Below are positions 8,802 through 20,027 of a DNA stretch of 64,000 nucleotides, in pieces (the stretch's first letter is position 1; each line of letters opens with the position of its first letter). The notes under the pieces are model-generated. The model worked only from the letters and a program-made list of their open reading frames with translations, had not been told where the DNA came from and did not search any database. The stretch comes from Microbacterium sp. LWH3-1.2 (lineage in GTDB: Bacteria; Actinomycetota; Actinomycetes; Actinomycetales; Microbacteriaceae). Location of the stretch: the NCBI RefSeq assembly GCF_040675855.1, contig NZ_JBEGIK010000001.1, positions 3,038,001 to 3,102,000 of the forward strand, read 5' to 3'. A program made the translations under genes and the position numbers.

Positions 8802-9718
8802 TGACCACGCAGCCCGCCCTCGCTATCGAGGACATGACCGCCGAGCGCGTGCTCGCCGGCGAAAACGCTCGGGGGCCCGCTCGCTCGCGCTTCGCCATGG
8901 AGCGGGTCAACTGGCCCGGAACGATCGTGCTCGCCCTCTGCACGCTCACGGTGCTGGTGCCGCTGTATGTCACCATCACGATGGCGTTCAAGACCCAGTC
9001 GCAGGCCGTGGACGGCAACGCCTTCACCTGGCCCACTCCGTGGAGCCTCGAGGGATTCGCGGCGGCGTGGGAGCTGACGAACTTCCCGCGGGCCTTCACG
9101 GTCTCGCTGCTGATCACCGTCTTCACCGTCGCCGGCACCATCGTGCTGGCGGCGCTGGCGGCCTTCGCCATCTCCCGCAATTGGGATCGCAAGCTCTTCC
9201 GCTACTCGTTCTACTACCTGCTCGCGGCCCTGTTCCTACCGTTCCCGGTGGTGGCGCTGCCGCAGATCCAGCTGACCGGCCTGACGGGACTCGACAACCC
9301 CGTCGGCGTGATCATCTTGAAGATCATGTTCGGCCTCAGCTTCAGCATCCTGTTGTTCACGGCTTTCCTGCGCTCGATTCCGGCCGAGCTGGAAGAGAGC
9401 GCGCGGATCGACGGCGCCAGTACCAACCAGACGTTCTGGCGGCTGATCTTTCCGCTCCTCGCACCGATGAGCGCCACAGTCGGCATCTTCGCCTTCCTGG
9501 CCTCGTGGAACGACTTCATGATGCCTTCGCTGATCATCTCCGACCCCGCGCTGCAGACGCTGCCGGTGGTGCAGAACATCTTCCAGACGCAGTTCAGCAA
9601 CAACTACAACGTGTCGTTCGCCTCGTACCTCATGGCGATGGCACCGGCCATCATCGTCTACCTCTTCACCCAGCGATGGGTCGTGGAAGGCGTCACCCAG
9701 GGAGCCGTGAAGGGCTGA
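8801..9718 (+). CDS. Sugar ABC transporter permease (MalG-like)
   Basis: A 305-residue membrane protein overlapping the upstream permease stop by one base. Six transmembrane segments are visible after a hydrophilic N-terminal tail of about 45 residues (TIVLALCTLTVLVPLYVTI first). The EAA loop is LEESARIDGASTNQTFWRLIFPLLAP, the family consensus for binding the transport ATPase. It ends with the MalG-type tail FTQRWVVEGVTQGAVKG. It forms the channel with the 7869-8801 product. Confidence 0.93.
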   Translation: MTTQPALAIEDMTAERVLAGENARGPARSRFAMERVNWPGTIVLALCTLTVLVPLYVTITMAFKTQSQAVDGNAFTWPTPWSLEGFAAAWELTNFPRAFTVSLLITVFTVAGTIVLAALAAFAISRNWDRKLFRYSFYYLLAALFLPFPVVALPQIQLTGLTGLDNPVGVIILKIMFGLSFSILLFTAFLRSIPAELEESARIDGASTNQTFWRLIFPLLAPMSATVGIFAFLASWNDFMMPSLIISDPALQTLPVVQNIFQTQFSNNYNVSFASYLMAMAPAIIVYLFTQRWVVEGVTQGAVKG

Positions 9719-9775
9719 GGCCCGCGGCGTCCCGTTGCCCACCGAAAGTACGACCTCGAAAGGAAACGCGTCCCC

Positions 9776-11467
9776 GTGACGACTGTGCACTCCGCACCTC
9801 TGACCTCCCAGCTCAACGACCTCGAGCTGCCCGCCTGGTGGCGGCAGGCCGTGGTCTACCAGGTGTATCCGCGGAGCTTCGCGGATGCCGACGGCGACGG
9901 CATCGGCGACATCCGAGGCGTGACCTCGCGGGTGCCGTATCTGAAGGAGCTCGGCGTCGACGCGGTCTGGCTGAGCCCGTTCTACCCGTCCGCCCTGGCG
10001 GACGGCGGATATGACGTCGCGGACTACCGCAACGTCGACCCCCGGCTCGGCACGCTCGACGATTTCGACGAGATGCTCGAAACCCTCCACGGCGAGGGCA
10101 TCAAGGTGGTCGTCGACATCGTGCCGAACCACACGTCGGACCAGCACGCCTGGTTCCAGGAGGCGCTGGCAGCCGGCCCGGGCTCGGCCGCGCGCGCCCG
10201 GTACATCTTCCGCGACGGTACAGGCCCCGGCGGCTCCCAGCCGCCCGCGGACTGGGTGTCGGTATTCGGCGGGTCGGCGTGGGAGCGGGTGGCCGACGGA
10301 CAATGGTACTTCCACAACTTCGCGGTGGAGCAGCCCGACCTCGACTGGTCGAACCCGGAGGTGCGCGCCGACTTTGCCAGGACGTTGCGCTTCTGGTCGG
10401 ACCGCGGCGTCGACGGCTTCCGCATCGACGTGGCGCACATGCTCACGAAGGACTTCGTCGACCCGCTCCCCACGCAGGCCGAGCTCGACGCCATGCCCCG
10501 CGACGGCAACCACCCGATGATCGACCGTGACGACGTGCACGAGGTCTACGCGGAGTGGCGGGAGGTGTTCGACTCGTACGACCCGCCGCGCACCGCCGTT
10601 GCAGAGGCATGGGTCGAGCCGTCGCGCATCCCGCTCTACGCGCGGGCCGAGAGTCTCGGACAGGCGTTCAACTTCGACCTGCTCGAGGCCGACTTCAACG
10701 CCGCGCAGTTCCGCCGCATCGTGGGCGACAATCTCGCGCTCGCCGCTCAGTCGGGCTCGTCGACGACATGGGTGCTGTCGAATCACGACGTCGTCCGCCA
10801 CGCCACGCGTTATGGCCTGCCCGACGCCGATCGCGACGAGAATGGGCGCCCGACGCGCAAGCACGGCAACGAGTGGCTGCTGTCGGGCGGGAAGACGCCG
10901 GTGCTCGATCGCGAGCGCGGCCTGCGTCGCGCGCGCGCCGCCTCCCTGTTCGTTCTCGGCCTTCCGGGGTCCGCTTACATGTACCAGGGCGAGGAGCTCG
11001 GCCTTCACGAGGTCGCGTCGATCCCGGACTCGGCGCGCCAAGACCCCACCTTCTTCCGCAGTCCCGGTGAGGACATCGGACGGGACGGATGCCGCGTCCC
11101 CCTGCCGTGGTCGGCTGACGGGGCTTCCTACGGATTCGGTGACGGTGGCGCGCACCTGCCGCAGCCGTCGTGGTTCGCGGAGTGCGCGGTGTCGGTCGAG
11201 GACGGCGACCCGCGGTCGACACTGGCGCTGTACCGCCAGGCGCTGGCGCTGCGTCGGCTGCTGCAGACCGGTGAGTCGCTGGAGTGGATCAAGACCGGGC
11301 GGGACGACGTCTTGGGATTCCGCCGCCCGAACGGGTGGACGGTCTTCACCAATTTCGGTGAGACGCCGTACGAGCTGCCGCACGACGGAGCGAGGTCGCT
11401 CTCGAGCCAGCACTTCGAGGGGCGCGAACTCCCGGGCGAGACGACCGTCTGGGTCTCGGGGGCGTGA
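9776..11467 (+). CDS. GH13 alpha-glucosidase (oligo-1,6-glucosidase/maltase type)
   Basis: A 563-residue intracellular glycoside hydrolase from a GTG with an AAAGGA ribosome site. All GH13 motifs are present: YQVYPRSFADADGDGIGDIRG, VVDIVPNHTSDQH, GFRIDVAH with nucleophile D218, VAEAWVE with acid/base E277, and LSNHDVVRH with D338. There is no signal peptide, so it acts on oligosaccharides after import by the upstream ABC system. Substrate (maltose, isomaltose, sucrose or trehalose) cannot be fixed from sequence. The operon ends just after it at a strong hairpin. Confidence 0.94.
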   Translation: MTTVHSAPLTSQLNDLELPAWWRQAVVYQVYPRSFADADGDGIGDIRGVTSRVPYLKELGVDAVWLSPFYPSALADGGYDVADYRNVDPRLGTLDDFDEMLETLHGEGIKVVVDIVPNHTSDQHAWFQEALAAGPGSAARARYIFRDGTGPGGSQPPADWVSVFGGSAWERVADGQWYFHNFAVEQPDLDWSNPEVRADFARTLRFWSDRGVDGFRIDVAHMLTKDFVDPLPTQAELDAMPRDGNHPMIDRDDVHEVYAEWREVFDSYDPPRTAVAEAWVEPSRIPLYARAESLGQAFNFDLLEADFNAAQFRRIVGDNLALAAQSGSSTTWVLSNHDVVRHATRYGLPDADRDENGRPTRKHGNEWLLSGGKTPVLDRERGLRRARAASLFVLGLPGSAYMYQGEELGLHEVASIPDSARQDPTFFRSPGEDIGRDGCRVPLPWSADGASYGFGDGGAHLPQPSWFAECAVSVEDGDPRSTLALYRQALALRRLLQTGESLEWIKTGRDDVLGFRRPNGWTVFTNFGETPYELPHDGARSLSSQHFEGRELPGETTVWVSGA

Positions 11468-11491
11468 TCGCTGCGCCGTGATCGCACAGCG

Positions 11492-11525
11492 CGGATGCCG
11501 CGGCCGGCGAGGGCCGCGGCATCCG
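11492..11525 (+). terminator. Intrinsic terminator after the alpha-glucosidase
   Basis: A perfect 14-bp inverted repeat, arms 11492-11505 and 11512-11525, with a 6-nt loop. It is followed by TTTCCCGTTT. The GC-rich stem and short T-rich tail are typical of high-GC terminators. Confidence 0.75.
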
Positions 11526-11689
11526 TTTCCCGTTTCGCGCTCCCGTGACCCTCTTGCCAGACGCTGACGCCGGGAGGACACTGAAACGCGTTGTTGCAGG
11601 GTACGCGGGTTCCACGGCCGCGCGCACCCGAACCGGAAGGCGTCCTCCCGCTCGGAGCGCCTTTGCGCCGGCCAGTGAGAGGCCGTTAC

Positions 11690-13081
11690 GTGGATCCGAC
11701 AGACCTCGCCCGCCTGCAATTCGCCTCGACGAGCATCTATCACTTCTTCTTCGTGCCCGTCACGATCGGCCTCGCGTTCCTGACGGCCATCCTTCACACG
11801 CGGTGGTACCGGACCCGGGCGAGCCGCCATGAGCGTCTGACGCGCTTCTTCGGGACGCTGCTGCTGATCAACGTCGCCATCGGCGTGGTCACGGGGCTGG
11901 TTCAGGAGTTCCAGTTCGGCATGAACTGGTCGGCGTACTCGGTGTTCGTCGGCGATGTCTTCGGCGCCCCGCTGGCCATGGAGGGGCTCGCCGCGTTCTT
12001 CCTGGAATCCACGTTCCTCGGGCTGTGGGTGTTCGGGTGGAAGGTGCTCCCCCGCAGGCTCCATCTCCTCTCAGCGTGGCTCGTCGCGGCGGGTGCCGCG
12101 CTCTCGGCGGCGTTCATCATGGCCGCGAACTCGTGGATGCAGCATCCTGTCGGCTACACCGCTGATCCCGAAACAGGTCGCCCGACGCTGTCCTCCATCG
12201 GCGACCTGTTCACCAACCCGGTTTTCATCTGGAGCTACATCCACGTCATCCTGGCGGCTCTGGTGACCGGAGCCGTCGTGATGCTCGCGGTGTCGGCATG
12301 GCAGCTCCGCCGCGGACACCCGCTGTTCAAGACGTCCGCCCTGCTGTCGCTCGCCGTGCTCGTGCCGTCGACCCTGCTGCAGCTGGGGGTGGGAAGCCAG
12401 CTGGGCGTGATCGAGACGACGTACCAGCCGATGAAGATCGCGGCGGCCGAGGCCCAGTGGGAGACGTGCCAGCCGTGTTCGTTCTCGCTGTTCCAGGTCG
12501 GCGGATTCGAGAGCTCCGATCAGGAGCCGATCAAGATCATCCAGGTGCCGCATCTGCTGTCGTTGCTGGCCACCCTCTCGTGGGACGGCGAGGTCGTCGG
12601 TCTCGATGAGCTGCAGGCGCAGGATGGGGCGGAGTACGGGACGGGCGACTACGTGCCGGATGTGCGGATGCAGTACTGGTCCATGCGGGTGATGGCGTAC
12701 CTCGGGACGCTGTTCTTCCTGTTCTCGCTGTGGGGCGTGTGGCTGGCGGCGCGGCGGACGCTGCCGGTATCCCGCGTCTTCCTGTTCCTGGCGACGTGGT
12801 CGGTCCCCCTTCTGTTCCTCATGAACACGGCTGGGTGGATGCTCACCGAGAGCGGGCGCCAGCCATGGGTCGTGCAGGGGCTCATGAAGACGGCCGACGG
12901 GGTATCGAGCTCGGTGTCCGCCGCCGAGGTGGTCATCAGCCTCGTCGCCTTCTACGCGGTGTTCCTGCTCCTGCTCGTGCTCGATATCGTCCTGATGCTC
13001 CGCTTCGCGCGGCGCGACCTGGATGCCTCGGAGGCCGAGTCCCCATCCGACAGCCTCGACGCTCCGGCGCTGACCTACTGA
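11690..13081 (+). CDS. cydA: Cytochrome bd ubiquinol oxidase subunit I
   Basis: A 463-residue membrane protein from a GTG with a GAGAGG site. It carries the CydA landmarks: LQFASTSIYHFFFVP (haem b595-type His), FIMAANSWMQHPVGY, FIWSYIHVILAALVTG (haem b558 His), an extended Q-loop, YWSMRVMAYLGTLF (Met ligand) and GWMLTESGRQPW (quinol-site GW...E.GRQPW). Eight to nine transmembrane segments. It would form the haem-bearing half of a quinol:O2 oxidoreductase. Its normal partner cydB, expected immediately downstream, is reduced to a stub. Confidence 0.93.
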   Translation: MDPTDLARLQFASTSIYHFFFVPVTIGLAFLTAILHTRWYRTRASRHERLTRFFGTLLLINVAIGVVTGLVQEFQFGMNWSAYSVFVGDVFGAPLAMEGLAAFFLESTFLGLWVFGWKVLPRRLHLLSAWLVAAGAALSAAFIMAANSWMQHPVGYTADPETGRPTLSSIGDLFTNPVFIWSYIHVILAALVTGAVVMLAVSAWQLRRGHPLFKTSALLSLAVLVPSTLLQLGVGSQLGVIETTYQPMKIAAAEAQWETCQPCSFSLFQVGGFESSDQEPIKIIQVPHLLSLLATLSWDGEVVGLDELQAQDGAEYGTGDYVPDVRMQYWSMRVMAYLGTLFFLFSLWGVWLAARRTLPVSRVFLFLATWSVPLLFLMNTAGWMLTESGRQPWVVQGLMKTADGVSSSVSAAEVVISLVAFYAVFLLLLVLDIVLMLRFARRDLDASEAESPSDSLDAPALTY

Positions 13082-13104
13082 TTCGATGTGATCAGGGGAC
13101 ACGC

Positions 13105-13206
13105 ATGAATCTCGCCGAGGTGTGGTTCGCGATCATCGATCCATCCGAGAGGGAGCGCAATGACCACGTCGACAACCCAGGCGAGTTCCCCGCCGCCGGC
13201 ACCTGA
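13105..13206 (+). pseudogene. cydB: Remnant of cydB (first codons only)
   Basis: After cydA there is a good ribosome site (CAGGGGA) and an ATG encoding [11 protein letters not shown], which resembles the usual start of cytochrome bd subunit II (M-x-L-x-x-x-WF-x-x-I). After about 11 codons the similarity stops abruptly at [11 protein letters not shown]. The frame closes after 33 residues, inside the next gene. CydB should be about 330 residues with eight or nine membrane spans. The simplest reading is a deletion that fused the cydB start to the region before the dehydrogenase gene. Confidence 0.6.
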
Positions 13207-14622
13207 CCAGGGGTCGGCTGTCGCCGACGTCCTCGTCGTCTTCGGGATCACCGGCGACCTCGCAAGGGTGATGACATTCCGCTCCCTCTACCGGCTGGAG
13301 CGGCGCGAGTTGCTGCACTGTCCGATCGTGGGGGTCGCGGTGGACGACTGGTCGCTCGAGCAGCTGGTGCAGCGCGCTCGCGACTCGATCGTCGCGACGG
13401 GCGAACCGCTCGATGAGGAGGTGTTCTCGCGATTCGCCGGAAGACTCGCCTACGTCGCCGGCGATTTCGGCGATGCGGCCACGTATCAGCGGGTCAGCGA
13501 CGCGATCAGCGGCAGCCGGCATCCGGTGTTCTATCTCGAAATCCCGCCGTTCCTGTTCGGAAGGGTCGTCGAAGGGCTCGCCCGAGCCGGACTGACGCAG
13601 GGCGGACGAGTCGTCGTTGAGAAGCCGTTCGGTCACGATCTGGAGTCGGCGAAGGAACTCGCGGCCGACCTGCACCGATCCGTCGACGAGTCGCAGCTTT
13701 ATCGAATCGACCACTATCTCGGGAAGATGGGCTACGAGGAGATCCTCTACCTCCGATTCGCCAACACCATCCTCGAGCCGCTGTGGAACCGCAGCTACGT
13801 CGAATGCGTGGAGATCACGATGGCCGAGAGCTTCGGGGTGGAGGATCGGGGTCATTTCTACGACCCAGTCGGCGCGCTGCGGGATGTCATCGTCAATCAC
13901 CTCATGCAGGTACTCGCCGCAGCCGCGATGGAGCCACCATCCGCGCAGGGCACGGAGGCGCTGCGGGATGCCGCGGTGACGCTGTTCCGCGCCGTGAAGG
14001 CCGCGGACCCCGCCCACTATGTGCGGGGACAGTACGACGGCTATCAGGAGATCGCCGGCGTCGCACCGGGATCGACGACCGAGACGTACGCCGCCCTCAG
14101 ACTCGAGATCGACAACTGGCGCTGGCAGGGCGTCCCCTTCTACATCCGAACCGGCAAGCGGCTCCCTGTCACACAGACAGAGCTTCGGGTCGTGTTCCGC
14201 GAGCCGCCGCCCGTGCACCTCGGGCTGGGAGGCGGCGAAGACCGGCGCCCGGTGCGCGACGAGTTCGTGGTGAAGCTGGATCCGTCGACCGGCGCCCGTC
14301 TGATCGTCGACGCCCACCGCGCCGACGGGAAGGGACCACAGGCGATCACCCTCGACGCCGAGTTCGCCGACGAAGGCGGCGAGGGCGCGACGCCCTACGA
14401 AGTCCTGCTGCATGCGGCCATCGTCGGCGACTCCGGCCGCTTCAAGCGCCAGGACATCGTGGAGGAGAACTGGCGCATCATGGGCCCGCTCATCGAGAAT
14501 CCGCCGCCCGTCCATCCGTACGCCCCGGGAAGCTGGGGCCCGGCCATCGCGTCGACGCTCGTGGCCGATCACGGCGGATGGCAGGGGCCGTGGATCGTCG
14601 AACCCCCGAAGAAGGACACGCC

Positions 14623-14626
<4 letters not shown>
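13160..14626 (+). CDS. Glucose-6-phosphate dehydrogenase family protein
   Basis: A 488-residue protein. The N-terminal Rossmann site [17 protein letters not shown] replaces the usual GASGDLAK-type motif. [14 protein letters not shown] and substrate motif RIDHYLGK (H185, K189) follow. [12 protein letters not shown] supplies the expected catalytic His, H247. The C-terminal half has [18 protein letters not shown]. It oxidises glucose-6-phosphate to 6-phosphogluconolactone with NAD(P). It overlaps the GH15 gene by four bases (GTGA), so the two are coupled. It may be a second, specialised zwf rather than the housekeeping copy. Confidence 0.9.
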
Positions 14627-16485
<1,859 letters not shown>

Positions 16486-16930
16486 CCGCCCCCTGCTGAC
16501 GAGAGGGAACGATGAGCGATGACTGAGCGGGTCCTACATCGAACAACAGCGCTATCGCGGCGGCGAATTGATGGTCACACCCCTCTGCCACGGATCGAGC
16601 GGCACTCACGCAGACCCGGTCGAGAAGGTGTGCAGTGAAAGCGTCGAGCGCGTGCCCGATGCGTGCGACATCCTTTGGCGTGACTGCACCGTGTCGACGG
16701 GCGTGCGCGATTTCCTCCGCGGCGAGCCGTGACAGGTGGGACCGAAGCGCGGCGGCGGCGGCCGCGGACCAGCCCTCACGCGCAGGGTGCCGCTCGACCG
16801 GCCGCTCGGATCTGATCCTCATCGTTTCCGGTTCCCTTGTCAGATCGAGAGTCTCTGCGGACGACGTGAGTAGCGCGGCGACGCGAAAATCGACGGGTGT
16901 TCAGCGAGTCCATGCTGTCCCCAGTGAGGA

Positions 16931-16963
16931 AGCGCCGGCCGGCGGGACGGTCCGACCGGCGCT
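16931..16963 (-). terminator. Likely terminator of the bicupin transcript
   Basis: Inverted arms AGCGCCGG (16931-16938) and CCGGCGCT (16956-16963) with a GC-rich interior lie just past the bicupin stop. On the minus strand the right arm leads and TCCTC follows; on the plus strand it is followed by TTTTCC, so it could work in both directions. Confidence 0.5.
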
Positions 16964-16969
16964 TTTCCT

Positions 16970-17809
16970 TCACTCGGTGGTCTGGTTCGCGTCGGTGATC
17001 ACGAAGAATTTCTTCACGTACGGGGCGTGCGAGGTCCACGTCACAGGATGACCACCCGGTAGAGCGACGACATCGCCCGCCTGGAGCTCGTACTCTTCGC
17101 CGGTCACCTCGTCTCGCAGATGCGCGGTGCCTTCGAGGATGAGCATCGTCTCGTCACCGAGCGGCGCGGTGTAGGGAATCGTCGACGAGCCGTCCTCCGC
17201 GCATCCCGCGATTCCGACGCCGGTGCGCCAGAGTCCGGTGACCAGCGTTCCGGTGCTCCCCGTGGCGCGAACGGTCGTCAGCTCGCCGCACGTCTGAGGA
17301 CCATGGTCGGGCTCGACCCACTCGTACGGAGTCCAGTGCTCTGGATTGTCACTGATGGTGCCGATGATCAGATCGGTCTCAGGGGTTCCGGGGATTTCGC
17401 TGTCCCACATGACCCAGAACTTCTTCAGGAACGGAGCGGCGATCTCCCAGTGCAGGTCCACGTTCTTGGGATTGGCGACGATTGATCCGGCACCGACCTG
17501 GTGGGTCCGACCAGAAGCGACCTCGGTGATCGTGGCGGTCCCTTCGAGGATCACCATGGTCTCGTCACCTAGAGGCGCCGAGTAGTCGACCAGACATGAG
17601 CCGTCCTCCGCGCATCCGGCGATCCCGCGTCCTGTACGCCACAGCCCAGCCATGACCGAGCCGGACGTGCCGTCCGGTCGGATGACGGCGACCTCGCCCT
17701 TGACCTGCGGGCCGTACACCGGATCCTCCCACTCGAAGGGAGTCCATTCGGCAGGATTCTCGTTGCGGCTGGCGACGACGACTCGGTGGCTGCTCTCGAC
17801 TATGGTCAT
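16970..17809 (-). CDS. Bicupin protein (two tandem Cupin_3/DUF861-type domains)
   Basis: A 279-residue protein made of an internal duplication. Residues about 20-130 and 150-270 both run TPFEW/TPYEW...GPQ...G...V...G..G..M/LV.GLWRTG.GIAGCAEDGS...Y.APLGDETM.ILEGTA. Each repeat ends with a cupin barrel strand pair and KKFWVMWD or KKFFVITD. The GCAEDG segment is identical in both, so it is probably part of the site. It is downstream of and on the same strand as the ABM/zinc-ribbon gene (58-bp gap), suggesting one operon. Function unknown; cupins of this class include amidohydrolases and metal-dependent isomerases. Confidence 0.85.
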   Translation of the reverse strand: MTIVESSHRVVVASRNENPAEWTPFEWEDPVYGPQVKGEVAVIRPDGTSGSVMAGLWRTGRGIAGCAEDGSCLVDYSAPLGDETMVILEGTATITEVASGRTHQVGAGSIVANPKNVDLHWEIAAPFLKKFWVMWDSEIPGTPETDLIIGTISDNPEHWTPYEWVEPDHGPQTCGELTTVRATGSTGTLVTGLWRTGVGIAGCAEDGSSTIPYTAPLGDETMLILEGTAHLRDEVTGEEYELQAGDVVALPGGHPVTWTSHAPYVKKFFVITDANQTTE

Positions 17810-17867
17810 GGCTCTGCTCCTCGCTCTTGTTCGATTCTTTGACGGTGGTGGAGTGGTGCGGTGGGCG

Positions 17868-18350
17868 TCAGTCCTGCGCCACGAGGGCAGGATCGACATC
17901 CTTGAACACGGCGAAGCTCGAAGGCTGCTCGCCGAGCACGGGGAAGTGGAAGCCGCAGTTCGGACACTGCTCCGCGAGCACGGCCTGCTCCTGAGCAAGT
18001 TCGTACTTCTTGTCTTGGAGCTCTCCGCAGGTGGGGCAGATGCGCAGCAGCCGAGTGCCCACCAACTCGAAGTTGGTGATGATGTCCTCCATGATGGCGC
18101 CGTTGGCCGCCCACGCCTTGGCGTGCTTGTGGTACGTGTCCATGTGCCAGTCGTAGAGTGCCTTCTTGCTGGTCCAGAAGCTGCATTCGTTGAACCACGT
18201 CGGGTCGTCGGGATGCTCCCACCACGTGAGGTGGAGGAAGCCTGGCAACTTCATCAGGTGGTGGCGGGTGTCACCGAAAACCACCTTGAACTTCTCGTAC
18301 GCGTCGGGGCTCGAGAAGCGAACACGCTGCATGCTGAGGTAGATGGGCAT
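17868..18350 (-). CDS. ABM-like (dimeric alpha/beta-barrel) protein fused to a zinc ribbon
   Basis: A 160-residue protein. Residues 1-100 resemble an antibiotic-biosynthesis-monooxygenase fold: MPIYLSMQRVRFSSPDAYEKFK, GFLHLTWWEHPDDPTWFNECSFWTSKKALYDWH and YHKHAKAW. The C-terminal 60 residues carry two CxxC knuckles, CPTCG and CPNCG, spaced like a rubredoxin-type zinc ribbon. The combination suggests either a haem/flavin-free oxygenase with a redox or structural metal, or a partner protein. First gene of a presumed two-gene operon with the bicupin, divergent from MocR. Confidence 0.75.
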   Translation of the reverse strand: MPIYLSMQRVRFSSPDAYEKFKVVFGDTRHHLMKLPGFLHLTWWEHPDDPTWFNECSFWTSKKALYDWHMDTYHKHAKAWAANGAIMEDIITNFELVGTRLLRICPTCGELQDKKYELAQEQAVLAEQCPNCGFHFPVLGEQPSSFAVFKDVDPALVAQD

Positions 18351-18404
18351 CGAACGGGCCTTCCGGTCTCGGGTTTCCCACGTGGCGCGGGCGAAGTGGT
18401 ACTA

Positions 18405-18444
18405 GTTTCAGAGCCAGACGGGACGTTTCACAGATCCAGTTGAC
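18405..18444. repeat. 20-bp-period direct repeat, candidate MocR operator
   Basis: Two imperfect 20-nt copies lie head to tail between the divergent ABM and MocR genes: GTTTCAGAG... at 18405 and GTTTCACAG... at 18425. They match at 12 of 20 positions, including the first six and last three. A period of two helical turns in a MocR-controlled intergenic region fits the direct-repeat operators known for this regulator family. Binding is inferred. Confidence 0.4.
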
Positions 18445-18462
18445 GCACCGAGGGGGAACCAC

Positions 18463-20004
18463 GTGACATCCGCGCGAAACGCCCATGAGCCCTTCGAGAA
18501 ACAATCTGGTCGGCGTCCACCGTCCTACCGCGCGCTCTACCAGCAGGTCAGGACGTCCATCCTGAACGGGCAGTTGCCGCCCGGATCGAAGCTTCCTTCC
18601 AGCAGGGAACTCGCGGTGCAGAACGGGGTCTCCAGGAACACGGTGCTTGCGGCGTTCACCCAGCTGCACGCCGAGGGCTACGTCGAGGCCCGGCAAGGAG
18701 CGGGCACTTTCGTCGCTCGCAGCCTTCCCGACCTGGCGCAGCGTCCACTGCCCGGTGTGGCCGTCACCGCGGGGGACACGACACTCGCGGAAGCGTCGGC
18801 AAGGTCCGCGCTTTCCAGGCGGGGTGATGCGCTCCTGGGGTCGCGTCGGATGCCTCTTCCACCGTCCCCCCTCCATCTGCCGATGGCCACGATCTTCCAG
18901 GTCGGACAGCCGGGCTTGGACGACTTCCCTCATGATCTGTGGGCGCGCCTCTACGCGAACAGGGTCCGCCGGGGGGAACGCTCGATCATGAACTACGCCG
19001 ACCCTGCCGGCTACGGGCCGCTGCGGGAACAGATCGCCGAGCGGATCGCGACCACACGCGGTGTCACCTGCGATCCGAAGCAGGTCATCATCGTGTCCGG
19101 GTCACAGCAAGCGCTCGAGTTCAGCGCACGACTCCTCCTCGATCCCGGCGACGCCGCATGGATCGAGGACCCCGGATACCTCGGCACTCGCGCCGCGCTG
19201 GCATCAGCGAGCGCGCGGATCGTTCCGATCCCCGTCGACGCGCGGGGTTTCGATGTCGAGAAAGCGATCGTTCGCGAGCCGGACGCGCGAATCGCGTACG
19301 TGACGCCGTCGCACCAGTTCCCGCTCGGAGCAACGATGAGCCTTGAACGGCGTCTCACGCTCATCAAGTGGGCCGGCCGCGCGAAGTCTTGGATCGTGGA
19401 GGATGACTACGACAACGAGTTCCGGTATCAAGGGCGCCCACTGGCGGCGTTGCACGCTATCGACCCTTACGGTCGTGTGATCTACGTCGGGACCTTCAGC
19501 AAGACAATGTTCCCCGGGCTGCGGCTCGGTTACATCGTCGCCCCACCGGAGATCGTGGACGGGTTCGTCGCCGCACACCTCGCGACCGACATGCACACCC
19601 ACTTGCTCGATCAGGCGGTGCTCGCGGACTTCATGGCACAGGGGCACTACGCACGGCATCTGCGCAAGATGAGAGTGCTCTATCGCCAACGACAGCAGCA
19701 ACTCGTCACCGAGAGCGCACGGATCGGCGACGTCCTCCGGATCCAGGCGCCGCCGCACGGCCTGCACGTTGTCGGGTGGCTCCCCGATCGACTGAACGAT
19801 GTGACGGTCGCGGAGCACGCACGACGTGCAGGGATCCCGGCATGGCCCCTCTCACTCCATACCGACGAGAACAAGCAACCCCCGGCCCTACTGCTCGGAT
19901 TCGCAGGCAACCGTGACCGGGATCTCGGCCCAGCGATACGCCGCCTCGGGCACATCATCCGGATGCTCGAGAAGTCCGCCGCCACGGAGATGCCAGAGGA
20001 CTGA
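18463..20004 (+). CDS. MocR-type (GntR HTH + aminotransferase fold) PLP-dependent regulator
   Basis: A 513-residue protein from a GTG with an AGGGGGAA site. Residues about 20-90 are a GntR winged helix (YQQVRTSILNGQLPPGSKLPSSRELA, VSRNTVLAAFTQLHAEGYVEARQGAGTFVA). After a linker, residues about 150-500 form a fold-type I aminotransferase domain: VSGSQQALEFSARLLLDPGD, ED.GYLGTRAAL, EDDYDNEFRY and GTFSKTMFPGLRLGY with PLP-lysine K347. MocR proteins sense PLP or an amine/amino-acid adduct. The divergent ABM-bicupin operon is the obvious target. Confidence 0.93.
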   Translation: MTSARNAHEPFEKQSGRRPPSYRALYQQVRTSILNGQLPPGSKLPSSRELAVQNGVSRNTVLAAFTQLHAEGYVEARQGAGTFVARSLPDLAQRPLPGVAVTAGDTTLAEASARSALSRRGDALLGSRRMPLPPSPLHLPMATIFQVGQPGLDDFPHDLWARLYANRVRRGERSIMNYADPAGYGPLREQIAERIATTRGVTCDPKQVIIVSGSQQALEFSARLLLDPGDAAWIEDPGYLGTRAALASASARIVPIPVDARGFDVEKAIVREPDARIAYVTPSHQFPLGATMSLERRLTLIKWAGRAKSWIVEDDYDNEFRYQGRPLAALHAIDPYGRVIYVGTFSKTMFPGLRLGYIVAPPEIVDGFVAAHLATDMHTHLLDQAVLADFMAQGHYARHLRKMRVLYRQRQQQLVTESARIGDVLRIQAPPHGLHVVGWLPDRLNDVTVAEHARRAGIPAWPLSLHTDENKQPPALLLGFAGNRDRDLGPAIRRLGHIIRMLEKSAATEMPED

Positions 20005-20027
20005 CTGGACGCTCTGAGGTGTTGAGC

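Noticed and set aside
9236..12064. 942-codon minus-strand ORF
   Set aside because: Pure shadow of the alpha-glucosidase and permease genes, with Arg/His/Glu-rich composition and no domains; long open antisense frames are expected at this GC content.
12730..13206. Long plus-strand frame through the end of cydA
   Set aside because: Only its last 34 codons (the cydB-like stub) are meaningful; the rest is an Arg-rich shadow of cydA.
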